From Balanoglossus misakiensis (Eukaryota; Hemichordata): a stretch of 64,000 nt of DNA. Under the pieces are notes generated by a model. It had not been told where the DNA came from. It saw only the letters and a list, made by a program, of their open reading frames with translations, and ran no database searches. Shown here piece by piece: positions 41,343 through 51,185 of this stretch. How positions within the stretch are numbered: position 1 is the first letter of the stretch; each line of letters opens with the position of its first letter. Where the stretch lies: NCBI GenBank assembly GCA_040954595.2, contig JBECUI020000033.1:1-64000 (forward strand), written 5' to 3'. The position numbers and the translations under genes are program-made.

Positions 41343-43553
41343 TCAGCGGTGGGTCAGGAGCCAGCAGCGATGAACAAAGCTTCGGCGGGAAAAGTCATAG
41401 GGAATGGTTTCTGGGGTGATTTCTTTTAGCTTCGCTATTTCTTTGATCTGGGGATCCATGCGGAATCGGCGGTAATTTTCCGAGAAAATAAGTTTTCCCG
41501 TCAATGACAATCTCTTCATAGCTAGCTGAAGCAGATGGAGATGGTCTTCCTGTAATGAAAAATTCTTTTCTCCTTTGCTGTTGGAATATGTGGGGGGATC
41601 CATGAGTATCAGGTCATAGAGGGACTTGTCTTCCTTGAGAAAGTCCTGGGCCTCCTGTCGTAACAGTTTATGGGCTTCTCCACGGCAGTTGTTAAGCGAA
41701 AAGTTGTCCCGTGCCCATTCCAGGTAGTTGTGGGACACTTCCACGGTAACGGTCTTCGTCGCCCCTCCTCGAATTGCCATTACTGTGGCTGTGCCGGTGT
41801 AAGCAAAGAGGTTCAGGAAGGAGCCTGACTTTGCATAGTCTTTTATGAGGGCACGAACCGAACGGTAATCTAAGAAAATGCCGCTGTCCAGATAGTCGCT
41901 AAGATTAATCCAGAACCGGCTTCCTCCTTCTCGTATAAGGAATCTTTGTCCGCCTCCGCCCTGTTTGCCATAGGGGCGACGGCTTTTCATGCGGGTTTTT
42001 ACATAGATATGCTGCTGAGATATGTTGGTAGTTGCTACCAACATATCAATGAGTTCTTTTAATCTACGATCAGCAATATTGAGGGGAAGGTTTTTTGGAG
42101 GAGCTTTTTCCTGCACGTGAAGCCATTGGCCTTCAAAGTAGTCCACGGCGGCATTGTACTGAGGCAGGTCGGTGTCGTAGAGACGCCAGGATGTTAGGTT
42201 GTTTTTTTTTGCCCAGGAACCCATGATTTCCATATTTTTTTCCAGGCAGTCTCTGAGTTGTTGGAGGGAGGCCTGGAGAGCCTTATCTGTGTTGGGCTCG
42301 TCGGTTTCGGAGGGACGGGGATGATTGTGAAGAGGCTTTCTGAGGGGCAAAGTGGGCGCCTTCAAGGGGATTCTCTCAGAGAGATGTTCCGGAGATTTCC
42401 GGGCTCTGTAGCGGAGAAGTTCAATCTCCATGCCTCCACTTTCCATGGTGAATCTTTCAACGGCCCGCAGCCCCGTATGGTTGGCAGTGCTCATATCCGG
42501 TGCCAGAAGTCCCAACTGCCAGGGGGAGGGAAGGGTTTTGAACAAAGAACCCAGGGCTGCGTAGATTCTTTCTGGATTGCCGCTTAGCCGCTGTCCATAG
42601 GGAGGATCGGCAATAATGAGTCCTTCCGGGACCTCAGGCAGGGTAGGCAGGGGGGAGAGCAGGAGATCTTGTCTTTTCCACTGAATTCGGTTTTCCAGAT
42701 CTGCCAAACGGGCATTGGCTTGGGCTCCGATCAGGGCCTGAGGATCCTTGTCCCAGCCGATCAGAAACAGAGGAATCTGCTGGGCATGATGAGCTTTTTG
42801 CCGTTCTTCTTGGAGCTTAGCATCCCATAAGGCCGATTCGTGTCTCTTCCAGGCAAGAAAGCCCCAGGCCTTGCGTCCTAGCCCCGGGGCCAGATCTAAG
42901 GCCATCATGGCCCCTTCAATAAGAAAAGTACCGCTTCCGCAGACCGGATCAAACAGCGAGGCTCCCCGGGAAGCCATTTCCGGCCAGCCCAGTCGGTAAA
43001 GAATGGCTGCAGCCACAGTTTCCCGCAGAACTGCCACCCCCCGGTTCCTACGGTAGCCCCTCTCGTGCAGGGCACGGCCTGAGAAGTTTAGATAAACCTT
43101 CCCTCTTTGGCCGTTCCAGCGGACTTCAATCAGTATTCCTGGGTTTTTTCTGTCAACAAAGGGCCTTTGACCCTGTTTTTCCATGAAATGGTCGGCTATG
43201 GCATCCTTGACCCGAAGAGCCGCAAAGCGAGGATCCTCATCTCGGGGAACCCCAGTTACCCGGCAGGCGAAGCTGTCTTTAAGTCCGAAATGTTCTTCCC
43301 AGGGAATGGCCTTGACCAGGGAGTAAAGTCCATCACTGCCTTTGGCCTCTCCTCGGGAAATTTCCAGAAGTATCCGCGAAGCTACCCGCAGCCGAAGACA
43401 GGCTTGGTAGGCAATGCCTAGATCTCCCTGAAAGGAGACTCCCAGTCCTTCGGAACGGAGGATTCTGGCACCTAGTTTTCTAATCTCAGTAGCCAGGATG
43501 TCGCCCGTTCCAGGGGGGCAGGGGGCAAAGAGATGGTAAAGGGTTACGCTCAC
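41343..43553 (-). CDS. rlmL: Bifunctional 23S rRNA methyltransferase RlmKL
   Basis: 736 aa, the fused RlmL-RlmK form. A THUMP domain (residues about 40-150) binds RNA. The first methyltransferase domain (about 155-390) has FDPVCGSGTFLIEGAM and the catalytic IADPPYGQRL, expected to make m2G2445. The second (about 450-736) has FLNLFAYTGTATV and LMDPPTYSNSKG, expected to make m7G2069. The length matches E. coli RlmKL. It overlaps the stop of the upstream OmpA-like gene by four bases. Confidence 0.92.
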   Translation of the reverse strand: MSVTLYHLFAPCPPGTGDILATEIRKLGARILRSEGLGVSFQGDLGIAYQACLRLRVASRILLEISRGEAKGSDGLYSLVKAIPWEEHFGLKDSFACRVTGVPRDEDPRFAALRVKDAIADHFMEKQGQRPFVDRKNPGILIEVRWNGQRGKVYLNFSGRALHERGYRRNRGVAVLRETVAAAILYRLGWPEMASRGASLFDPVCGSGTFLIEGAMMALDLAPGLGRKAWGFLAWKRHESALWDAKLQEERQKAHHAQQIPLFLIGWDKDPQALIGAQANARLADLENRIQWKRQDLLLSPLPTLPEVPEGLIIADPPYGQRLSGNPERIYAALGSLFKTLPSPWQLGLLAPDMSTANHTGLRAVERFTMESGGMEIELLRYRARKSPEHLSERIPLKAPTLPLRKPLHNHPRPSETDEPNTDKALQASLQQLRDCLEKNMEIMGSWAKKNNLTSWRLYDTDLPQYNAAVDYFEGQWLHVQEKAPPKNLPLNIADRRLKELIDMLVATTNISQQHIYVKTRMKSRRPYGKQGGGGQRFLIREGGSRFWINLSDYLDSGIFLDYRSVRALIKDYAKSGSFLNLFAYTGTATVMAIRGGATKTVTVEVSHNYLEWARDNFSLNNCRGEAHKLLRQEAQDFLKEDKSLYDLILMDPPTYSNSKGEKNFSLQEDHLHLLQLAMKRLSLTGKLIFSENYRRFRMDPQIKEIAKLKEITPETIPYDFSRRSFVHRCWLLTHR

Positions 43554-46500
43554 TTAAGCAACAAGAATTCTACTCTCCGGTTCTTCCAACGGTTTTCTAA
43601 CTCCCCGTGGGGGACCAAGGGCATTGTGCCTCCCAGGCCCTTGGCCTCCATGCGGCTTGGGGCAATCCCCCGCATTACCAGAGCCGATCGGACAGTCTCT
43701 GCCCGGTTGGTAGAAAGGGGTAGAAGTTCTTCCTGCTCTTCTTTGGATGCCTTAACGGGATTGTCCCAGAATTCGCTGACGGCATGGCCTTCTATGACGA
43801 TTTTGTAACTTCTGTATTTCTCGAGTATTTCCGTCAAACGGTCCAGGATTTGTAAGTTCTTTTCTCCACTTTCACCAGAGGTTACCAGCTCGGCCCTGTA
43901 GGGGGCAAAGGTAATGTTGGATATGAGGATTTTGAGCTGGTCTCCGACTCGTAGGACCAGAACGTCCACGGCTATGGAGCCCTCGACAACGGCACTGTGA
44001 CCAAGAACATCGCTTATCGTGAAGGTGTAAGGGTAGTCCTCGGCGGACTGAACCAGTTCTCCCTGACCACTTCGGCCATCCCATATTATCCGTTCCGAAG
44101 GCCGTCCCGTTCCGCCGAAACTAATAAAGTCCTTCCCTCGGGGGTCCCTAATGACCAGGCTCCAGTTTCTTATCTTGGACTGGTCTTCTACCTGGACGCC
44201 TATAACAACCTCGTCTTCAATATTATCACTGTCAGGACTAAAGGGCTGGGGTTCCAGGCTAATCCTTGCTTTTGGGGGGCTGCCATCGCTAGTAAAGGGA
44301 CGGCTTTCCGCCCGGGGTTTGTTTCCCTTGGCATAGGTAACTACCAGAACGCCCTTAAAATTCCCCTCTTCGGGTTGCCCACGGCTGTTCAGACCGTTCC
44401 AGCTAAAGATTTTCGGAACACTTCCCTTTCCCTCTTCAACCTTAACAGGTTCACTTCCTTCTCTCTCTACGCTGAAGCGCCATTCGGAAATTCCCTGCTC
44501 GTTTGGGATGACCGCGGTAAATCGCTGGAATTTGGAGGGATCCTTTTCTCCCGCCTTGACGAATCCTGCCGATGCGGTCAGGTAGATTGGGGTGGGAAGT
44601 GTATCAATGCGTATCTGGGGAATGGACTTGGTAGTGTTGTTCCCTGCCTTGTCAGTGGCGCTGACTCTATAGCGATAGATGCCATCGGGTAAGGGGTTGC
44701 CTGAATCATCGGTTCCATCCCAGTTTAGATCTTTCAATGTTCCAGCCCAGCGCCAAGAACGTAAGGGAAGCCCCGAGCTATTTTCAACATAGGCTTCAAA
44801 AATTTGTTCTTCCGAAGAAGTTTGGCGGATAAGTAAGGTATCCTTAAGGCCGTCGCCGTCGGGGCTGAAAAGTCTATCTTCCTGATCGAGTTGTATGCTG
44901 GGTGCTGTGGTATCCAGAAACACCGGGCTGGAAAGTGACTCTGCCACCGTTCCTTTTTGGTATTCTACTACCAGCCTGGCCTGATAGGCACCGTCAGGTG
45001 TCTGACGGCCCTCGGGGGTCTGTCCATTCCAGGTAACCGATTCCCCTGGGGGGCCATCTCCCTTCCATTGCCGCAGTGCTTCCATCTGAGAGTTGAGAAC
45101 TTCCAGGGTCCAGCCAGCTGCGGGGGAGCTGGTTTGGGCCGAGGTATAGAAAACAACAGTATCGTTAAAATGATCTCGAGATGCCGTTACTGATGCTTCG
45201 ACAGCACGGGTATCCACGGTAATTTGGATCTTTGAAGAACGGCCATGGTTGCCAGCTTTGTCGGTGGATTCCAGATAGTAAGAATAGCGGCCGTCGGAGA
45301 CCAAACGTCCTTGGTTGTCCCTTCCGTCCCAAACCTGGGTAAGTTCAGGCTTCTCCACCCAAGTCCAAGTTCTTATTTCCTTGTCCTTGGCATCGGTTAG
45401 TACACCTTTCCATGTTTCCTCCATGGAACCCTCCTGGCTGAGAGTAACGGTGTCCAGGCGATTATCGCCATCGGGTGAGAAAATTGCAGAAGACGCGCGA
45501 ACATTGGCCTGGGGGGGGGTGGTGTCTACAGCAAAGGGGGGAGACAGTGCTGAATTTTGGTAGCCGTTGCGATAACTCACTGACAGCCGCCCGGTGTAAT
45601 CCTCTTCGGGAAGAGCTTTGCCTTGGCTGATTTGCCCATCAAAGTCCACTTCTGAAGAAATATCCAATCCATCCTTGCTTCCCCATTTTTTTACCTGTTT
45701 TCCAGCCTTGTCCAACACCTCCAGGGTCCACTCGACAATTCCAACCTTAACAGGAACATCCAGAACAAAAGTGATACTCCCTTCTGGGCCATCTAAGCTG
45801 GGAGAGAAGATATTTCGGTTAATGGTAACTCCCAGAGAAGGTTGTATGGTATCTAGAATAATTCCTTCTATGCTGGCTTCGCTGACGTTCCCCGCCAAGT
45901 CCGTGCTCTTTACCTTATAGTGATACACTCCATCAGGCACAATCTGTCCTGCATCATCCTGGCCCTTCCAGTCCCAGGAGGCAAGACTGCTATTCTCCCA
46001 CTGTTTTTGGATTACCGTTTCTCCTGCGGCATTGACAAAAGAAGCTTCCCAGAGACCCTCGATGCTTCCCTCCTGAACTATAGAAAAGACATCCTTGTTA
46101 CCATCTCCATCGGGAGAGAAGATCAGGTCCCTTCCTTCAACTTTTTGAAGTTTCAAGTCTGGGGCTTCCCTATCTATCTTGACCGAGAGGGGGCCATAAA
46201 CACTGGAATTACTATTGTCGTCTTGGAATTCCATATGGATAGAGTAATTACCGTCGGGAACGGGGGCACCGTCATCTCCTACACCGTCCCAGCGGAGGCT
46301 TGGGGGAAGGGAGGCACCTGTTTTCTTAGAGACAAGCCTGGTCCAAAGGTTGGTTACGGTTTCGTTTTCTGGACGCTCGTCTTTGTTGCGGAAGTTGCGG
46401 ATAATCTGGCCATTCTCGTCGGTAATGGTCCACAGGTACTTGGTAATGTAGCGGGCATCGGTAACGGTGTATTCTTTATCGACTTCGTCTAGCACTCCAT

Positions 46501-47563
46501 CGTAGTTGGGAGAAATATAAAAAGGAGAATCATAGCTTAGTTCAATTTCCGGAGGATCGGAGTCTCGTACGCCGAAGGGGAGAGTCACTCCAGCACTGAA
46601 GGCCCAGACCCCCGCATAGAGTGGTGCCGCCGAGGTTTGGATTTCCACTTCCGAAGTTCTGAGCTTTGTGTTCCTGGCGGAATCGCTTCCCCCTAGAGAG
46701 AAGTGTAGGGCCACACCAAAAGAGGGTATTACTGTCTGCCAATGCCCCTTGATGGCATCTTGTAAATCCACTGAAGAAGAAAGGGAGAACTGAAGGAAAT
46801 CACCGAATTTAATATCGCTGGAAACGCCCACCCAGAGGTCTGTAAACGAGGGAAGCCGAAGATCTCCCCGGAGGATCCATCGGAAGTTCTCCCGGTTCAC
46901 AAGGTCAAAACTCGTTCCTGCGGCGGGAGTAATGTTTTCAGGAATAGCTCCAAGATAACCCCAGGAACTACTGCCGTAGCGGTAGCCCAGTCCCGAAAGA
47001 GTCATTCCCCAGACAAAATTCTTAAGGCCTCCGGCAGTGTCGACGAAATGAAGAAAGCCCAAGCTGAGTGCTGCTCCACCTTCCAAGGCCCCTGTGTTCT
47101 GGCCCAGACTGGCATCAATTCCTGCACCAACCCAGAGATTGGAGTAGACTTCTTTGGAGAAGCTAAGTCCTAAACGTCCTGAAATGCCCAAATCCAGGGC
47201 CGTATTTTTGTAAGCTTGAGTATCCAGCATTCCTAAGGTGGTGGTCCATACTCCGTATTTGGTAGGGATGGACAAGCCCAAATTGGCAGAATGTCCTGCG
47301 CCCTTGCTCCCTGCGCCTAGACCCTGAAGGTTGCTGTAGTTGAGATCCAGAATAAACCTTTGAACAAAGGCCGCCGAGGCGGGGTTTATGTACACCATTT
47401 GCGGAGTTCCAAACCGGGTGAGATGCATCCCCCCTCCCAAAATTGCCGGTGAACTCAAGCGGTAGCTCAATTCTCCTGCCGAAGGTGCCTTTGGAGTTTG
47501 CGCCTCTAGAAAAGAGACAGAGCATACTGCCACCAAGATAAAGAACTGAAATGCATGCTTCAT
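43550..47563 (-). CDS. Giant outer-membrane protein: beta-barrel, FlgD/Ig-like repeats and OmpA domain
   Basis: 1337 aa, intact. Signal peptide 1-21 (cleavage near LEA-QTP). Residues about 25-330 look like a PorV/UPF0164-type beta-barrel (INPASAAFVQRFILDLNY, aromatic alternating strands). The long centre holds repeated beta-sandwich domains, FlgD Ig-like in style (WDGxDDxGxxVPDGxYxY), with six acidic FSPDGDGxxD-type loops that resemble calcium sites. The C-terminal 130 residues are OmpA-like, with ILEKYRSYKIVIEGHA and NRAETVRSALVMRGI, able to hold peptidoglycan. It may tether the outer membrane to the wall and display repeats. It is followed at four-base overlap by rlmKL; a hairpin lies upstream. 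Confidence 0.8.
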   Translation of the reverse strand: MKHAFQFFILVAVCSVSFLEAQTPKAPSAGELSYRLSSPAILGGGMHLTRFGTPQMVYINPASAAFVQRFILDLNYSNLQGLGAGSKGAGHSANLGLSIPTKYGVWTTTLGMLDTQAYKNTALDLGISGRLGLSFSKEVYSNLWVGAGIDASLGQNTGALEGGAALSLGFLHFVDTAGGLKNFVWGMTLSGLGYRYGSSSWGYLGAIPENITPAAGTSFDLVNRENFRWILRGDLRLPSFTDLWVGVSSDIKFGDFLQFSLSSSVDLQDAIKGHWQTVIPSFGVALHFSLGGSDSARNTKLRTSEVEIQTSAAPLYAGVWAFSAGVTLPFGVRDSDPPEIELSYDSPFYISPNYDGVLDEVDKEYTVTDARYITKYLWTITDENGQIIRNFRNKDERPENETVTNLWTRLVSKKTGASLPPSLRWDGVGDDGAPVPDGNYSIHMEFQDDNSNSSVYGPLSVKIDREAPDLKLQKVEGRDLIFSPDGDGNKDVFSIVQEGSIEGLWEASFVNAAGETVIQKQWENSSLASWDWKGQDDAGQIVPDGVYHYKVKSTDLAGNVSEASIEGIILDTIQPSLGVTINRNIFSPSLDGPEGSITFVLDVPVKVGIVEWTLEVLDKAGKQVKKWGSKDGLDISSEVDFDGQISQGKALPEEDYTGRLSVSYRNGYQNSALSPPFAVDTTPPQANVRASSAIFSPDGDNRLDTVTLSQEGSMEETWKGVLTDAKDKEIRTWTWVEKPELTQVWDGRDNQGRLVSDGRYSYYLESTDKAGNHGRSSKIQITVDTRAVEASVTASRDHFNDTVVFYTSAQTSSPAAGWTLEVLNSQMEALRQWKGDGPPGESVTWNGQTPEGRQTPDGAYQARLVVEYQKGTVAESLSSPVFLDTTAPSIQLDQEDRLFSPDGDGLKDTLLIRQTSSEEQIFEAYVENSSGLPLRSWRWAGTLKDLNWDGTDDSGNPLPDGIYRYRVSATDKAGNNTTKSIPQIRIDTLPTPIYLTASAGFVKAGEKDPSKFQRFTAVIPNEQGISEWRFSVEREGSEPVKVEEGKGSVPKIFSWNGLNSRGQPEEGNFKGVLVVTYAKGNKPRAESRPFTSDGSPPKARISLEPQPFSPDSDNIEDEVVIGVQVEDQSKIRNWSLVIRDPRGKDFISFGGTGRPSERIIWDGRSGQGELVQSAEDYPYTFTISDVLGHSAVVEGSIAVDVLVLRVGDQLKILISNITFAPYRAELVTSGESGEKNLQILDRLTEILEKYRSYKIVIEGHAVSEFWDNPVKASKEEQEELLPLSTNRAETVRSALVMRGIAPSRMEAKGLGGTMPLVPHGELENRWKNRRVEFLLLK

Positions 47564-47725
47564 GGAATATCCTTAACTTAGAAATAAATAATTTATCAAC
47601 ATACCTGTTTAAGGCTCTCTAATAATATAAAGATTCAGCGATAAAAAGAAAATATTGTGCTGTCTATTAAGCCTTTCCTTTTGCTTTTTGTTAAGCAAGT
47701 ATAGCACTTTTTCCAGATAATTAAA

Positions 47726-47751
47726 GATTCCTCACCTATAGGTAAGGAATC
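47726..47751 (-). terminator. Hairpin between the HdeD-like and OmpA-like genes
   Basis: GATTCCT and AGGAATC pair, then ACC/GGT around a TATA loop with one mismatch. On the minus strand TTTAATT follows. It fits termination of the HdeD-like transcript. Confidence 0.5.
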
Positions 47752-47820
47752 AGTTTCTCTGATGAGAGGTCCCCTCATCGCTGGTCTTTAAGACTGTGGA
47801 CCAAAAATTCCTGGAAAAAC

Positions 47821-48294
47821 TCATTGAGCTCTGATTTTCAGCAACATAAACAAGGTCGTAATTCCTGCAAACAGAAGACAACCTCCGATGAGACGAATAA
47901 AAATCATTGCCGAGGACAGGGGAACCAGGAGCATCAATAGGCCCAGGATCATAAAAAAGATTGTCCTTATTAGGGCAGGAATGTCGGTGCGGAGCGGGGG
48001 GGAGTAACGGATGGCAGCAAATCCGCTGAGAATAAGGGTAAGTCCAGCCAGAGAGAAAAGAATACTCGTTCCTGCTTTTCCAACTCCTACCGGGTACAAA
48101 AGAATCAGAATGCCGATGAGGATGCGGAAGAATCCCCACAGAATAGTTAGGAGCTTCCGTTCTTTGCTTTCCGTAGCGAGGCGAAAGGTAGTAACTAAGA
48201 TTTCTACCCCTCCAACCAGGAAAATAATTCCCAGGAGAATCGCCATAAAGGTAGGCCCTGCTTCGGGCCAGATTAGAAGTATAATACCCCCCAC
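47821..48294 (-). CDS. HdeD-family (DUF308) multipass membrane protein
   Basis: 157 aa from a GTG at 48294, with about five hydrophobic helices (FMAILLGIIFLVGGVEIL; LTILWGFFRILIGILILLYP; SLAGLTLILSGFAAI; TIFFMILGLLMLLVP; IRLIGGCLLFAGITTLF), the pattern of HdeD/DUF308 proteins linked to acid stress in enterobacteria. The start is uncertain: in-frame codons upstream (RWSLLLGGIITTVGG) look like the true first helix, but no standard start is in that frame. It follows the 151-aa hypothetical gene. Confidence 0.65.
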   Translation of the reverse strand: MGGIILLIWPEAGPTFMAILLGIIFLVGGVEILVTTFRLATESKERKLLTILWGFFRILIGILILLYPVGVGKAGTSILFSLAGLTLILSGFAAIRYSPPLRTDIPALIRTIFFMILGLLMLLVPLSSAMIFIRLIGGCLLFAGITTLFMLLKIRAQ

Positions 48295-48385
48295 CGTTGT
48301 TATTATACCACCCAGGAGGAGAGACCATCGAAGGGAGCGAAGACCTTTTCGGCCAGAAAATAGACTTATTGTTTTCCTCTCTTTA

Positions 48386-48841
48386 TTAACGCAGTTTGAA
48401 GATCTTTTTTAACGCTTCTGGGTCCAGCCGGAAGGAGGATCCATGTCCTTCCAGGAAATGATGGGCTTCAAGAAGATGGATGGACAAGTCGGTGTAGAAG
48501 ATTTTTTCTCCGGTATCTTTGCGTTCTACGGTGATGTTAATTTTTCGGAAGGAACCGTCCTCCCAGGGACAGGCTATATGTCCGCGGGCCTCGTTGGTCG
48601 TAACAATCCATTCTTCATCGATGGTTACAGGCTCACCAAGTCCCTCGCGTCCCTTATCCATGAAGTAATGGAGACGAGCGGCTATCTGTTCCACATCGAT
48701 GTCAAAATGCCGGAGCATCTGCTCGTCTTCATCGATTATTGCCGATAAAGTCCGCTTGTCTGTTCCCAAAAAACCTTCGGCTGTAATTGCTCCTGGACTC
48801 ATATTGGCCTGAGCTTTTTTTAACTCAGGAGTCATTTTCAT
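48386..48841 (-). CDS. Conserved hypothetical protein next to nqrF
   Basis: 151-aa soluble, acidic protein with no signal peptide or membrane helix (MSPGAITAEGFLGTDKRTL near the start; TIDEEWIVTTNEARGHIACPWEDG in the middle). Not recognised as a named family. It begins 15 bases after the nqrF stop, with GGAGGGAAACG before its ATG, so it is likely part of the Nqr transcript and may have an accessory role. Function unknown. Confidence 0.6.
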   Translation of the reverse strand: MKMTPELKKAQANMSPGAITAEGFLGTDKRTLSAIIDEDEQMLRHFDIDVEQIAARLHYFMDKGREGLGEPVTIDEEWIVTTNEARGHIACPWEDGSFRKINITVERKDTGEKIFYTDLSIHLLEAHHFLEGHGSSFRLDPEALKKIFKLR

Positions 48842-48856
48842 AACGTTTCCCTCCTC

Positions 48857-49969
48857 TTAAGCGAACTTATCATAATATATTTTATCAGGGGTTATCCCAT
48901 TCTTGTTCATAACACTGATGCAGGCATCAATCATGCCGGGACTGCCGCAGAGATAGCCTTCTTTAGGCTTTGTGGGGTCAATGGTCTCTTTGATATAGAT
49001 ATCCAGAACATCAGTGATGAGTCCTGTGGGACCATCCCAGCCATCTTCATCTTGGGGTTCGGAAAGAGCTGGAACAAAGTGGAAATTAGGCCAGTCTTTT
49101 TCCAATTGTCGCATTTCTTCCAGGTAGAACATGTCTGCCGTAGTACGGGCTCCGAAGAAGTACCAGATTTCTCGATTTATCCCCAGATTCTGCATTTCTG
49201 CTGCAAAGCTTTTAAATGGAGCCATCCCAGATCCCCCAGCAACCCAGAGCATAAGGTCCTCGGTCTCGGAACGACAGAAATCCCCAAAGGGTCCCACAAT
49301 GTCCAGTTTCTGATTCACTTCCAGACGTTCATGGACGTAGGTAGTGGCGAGTCCTCCAGGGACCAGTCGTACCAAGACTTCCACATGGTGCTTGTCTTTG
49401 GGATCCGACGAAATTGAATAGGCCCTCTGGGTGCTTTCCTTGATCTTTCCATGAGGGGGAATAACTAACTGCACGTATTTTCCTGCTGCAAAATCTATGG
49501 TCTCTTCCCCTAGGTCTAAAAGTACCTCCTTAATGTCGTAAGTAACATCTCTGATGCTTAAGACGGTAGAGGTGTACTGTTTGACATTAAAGAGATCTTC
49601 AGCTATTTCCAGTTCCATGTCAGTTTTGACCTTGATCTGGCAGGCCAGACGGATATTCCCCTGTCTTAGTTCCTCGGGGGTAAGCCAAGGGGTTTCGGTG
49701 GGTAGAATGGGACCTATGTCGCTGGAAATTTGACATTTACAGGCTCCGCAGCTCCCCCGTCCTCCACAGGCGGAGGGCAGGTAAAGCCCTTCGGAGGAAA
49801 GAAGAAAAAGCAGTGGTGAACCGCCTTTGACAAGAAGTTCTTTTTTACCCTTGTTAATATCAAGAGTTACCTCACCATAGTTGTTTACTAGTCCATCGAC
49901 GACGACAATAAGGGCTGCGAGTATGCTGGAGACGCCGGCAATGATAAGTGGTGCTGTAAGTATGGACAT
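48857..49969 (-). CDS. nqrF: Na+-translocating NADH:quinone reductase subunit F
   Basis: 370 aa, starting at ATG 49969 (AGGAAACG upstream). NADH-oxidising subunit. One N-terminal membrane helix (residues 5-28) anchors it. A 2Fe-2S ferredoxin domain has cysteines 68, 74, 77 and 110 in the CGGRGSCGACxC and LACQ pattern. An FAD domain with RAYSISS follows, then an NAD domain with VAGGSGMAPFKSF and YLCGSPGMIDACI. It starts 13 bases after nqrE ends. Confidence 0.93.
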   Translation of the reverse strand: MSILTAPLIIAGVSSILAALIVVVDGLVNNYGEVTLDINKGKKELLVKGGSPLLFLLSSEGLYLPSACGGRGSCGACKCQISSDIGPILPTETPWLTPEELRQGNIRLACQIKVKTDMELEIAEDLFNVKQYTSTVLSIRDVTYDIKEVLLDLGEETIDFAAGKYVQLVIPPHGKIKESTQRAYSISSDPKDKHHVEVLVRLVPGGLATTYVHERLEVNQKLDIVGPFGDFCRSETEDLMLWVAGGSGMAPFKSFAAEMQNLGINREIWYFFGARTTADMFYLEEMRQLEKDWPNFHFVPALSEPQDEDGWDGPTGLITDVLDIYIKETIDPTKPKEGYLCGSPGMIDACISVMNKNGITPDKIYYDKFA

Positions 49970-49982
49970 ATTCGTTTCCTTT

Positions 49983-50576
49983 CTACTGAACGTTGAGCAT
50001 GCCTGAAAAGCCAACAAAGGCCAAGGCCATAAAACCTATGGTAATCAGAGTGATTCCCGGTCCTTGAAGTCCGGCGGGAACCGGAGCACGAACCACCTTT
50101 TTTTGAATGGCTGCCAAAGCCATAATGGCTAGCCACCAACCAATACCAGATCCGAAGGAAAAGGCAAGGGATTGAACAAAGTTATATTCTCGGATCTGTA
50201 GGAAAAGTGCCACTCCAAGGATGGCACAGTTTACTGTAATGAGAGGTAGGAATATCCCCAATGACATGTATAGGGTTGGGCTTACCCTGTCAATAAGCAT
50301 TTCCAGCATCTGCACCGTAGCGGCGATGACTATGATAAAAATTACATAGCGCAGGAAGAGCAGATCCAACGGGATGAGGAGAAACTTCATTACCATCCAG
50401 TTAAGAGAGCCAGTAATGGTCAGAACCATTGTTACGGCCAGGCCCAGACCATTGGCTGATTTAATGTCTTTGCTTATGGAAATGAATGAACACATTCCCA
50501 AGAAATTGGCTAGAAGAATATTGCTGGTGAAGATTGAGGCAAAGAGCAGTACGAGAGGATGAATTTCCGGAGCCAT
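49983..50576 (-). CDS. nqrE: Na+-translocating NADH:quinone reductase subunit E
   Basis: 197-aa integral membrane protein with six predicted helices. NqrE-type sequence throughout: ANFLGMCSFISISKDIKSANGLGLAV, then MLEMLIDRVSPTLYMSLGIFLPLITVNCAI, then FGSGIGWWLA and GLQGPGITLITIGFMALAF. NqrE and NqrD form a pseudo-dimer that carries an iron site in the structure known for this pump; the conserved cysteines (GMCSF and VNCAI) are present. It begins immediately after nqrD. Confidence 0.93.
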   Translation of the reverse strand: MAPEIHPLVLLFASIFTSNILLANFLGMCSFISISKDIKSANGLGLAVTMVLTITGSLNWMVMKFLLIPLDLLFLRYVIFIIVIAATVQMLEMLIDRVSPTLYMSLGIFLPLITVNCAILGVALFLQIREYNFVQSLAFSFGSGIGWWLAIMALAAIQKKVVRAPVPAGLQGPGITLITIGFMALAFVGFSGMLNVQ

Positions 50577-51185
50577 CTACTTAGTCTCCTTTTTCAACAT
50601 AATGGATTTAGCTATCCAGAGAAGAGTCCCCAGCAAGAAAAATGCGCTGGGGGGCATGACCATAATTGTCCAGGGGGTGAAGTTCTCAGGGAGAATAGCG
50701 ATTCCCAAAAGAGTTCCCGAACCCAGAAGTTCCCGCACTATGGCGATGACAACCAAGGCCCACATATAGCCAAGACCACTGGTAATACCATCCCATCCAG
50801 AAATCAGAGGGTTGTTGGCCTGGGCAAAGGCTTCGGCCCGCCCCATGATGATGCAGTTGGTAATGATGAGTCCTACATAGGGTCCCAAAGCCCGACTGAT
50901 CTCCGGTATGTAGGCCCGAAGCAATATGTCTACGATAATGACGTAAAAGGCAATAATGAGGGTTTGGACGATCATCCTGACCTTGCGAGGGATCAGGGCT
51001 TTAATGCTGGCCACTGTTATGTTGGTTAGAGCTGTAACAAAGACTACCGCTGCCGTCATTATGAGGGTGTTTAAAAGGTTGTTTGTTACGGCCAATGCGG
51101 AGCAAATCCCTAAGATCTGCATGAAAATAGGGTTCTCCGTCCATAAATTCTTTTTAAGAATCTGTAAAGTATTGTCGGTGCTCAT
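50577..51185 (-). CDS. nqrD: Na+-translocating NADH:quinone reductase subunit D
   Basis: 202-aa membrane protein. The match is to NqrD rather than RnfE: NPIFMQILGICSALAVTNNL, RMIVQTLIIAFYVIIVD, GLIITNCIIMGRAEAFA and IVRELLGSGTLLG are NqrD hallmarks. Both membrane cysteines (GICSA, TNCII) of the intramembrane iron site are kept. It overlaps nqrC by four bases. Confidence 0.93.
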   Translation of the reverse strand: MSTDNTLQILKKNLWTENPIFMQILGICSALAVTNNLLNTLIMTAAVVFVTALTNITVASIKALIPRKVRMIVQTLIIAFYVIIVDILLRAYIPEISRALGPYVGLIITNCIIMGRAEAFAQANNPLISGWDGITSGLGYMWALVVIAIVRELLGSGTLLGIAILPENFTPWTIMVMPPSAFFLLGTLLWIAKSIMLKKETK

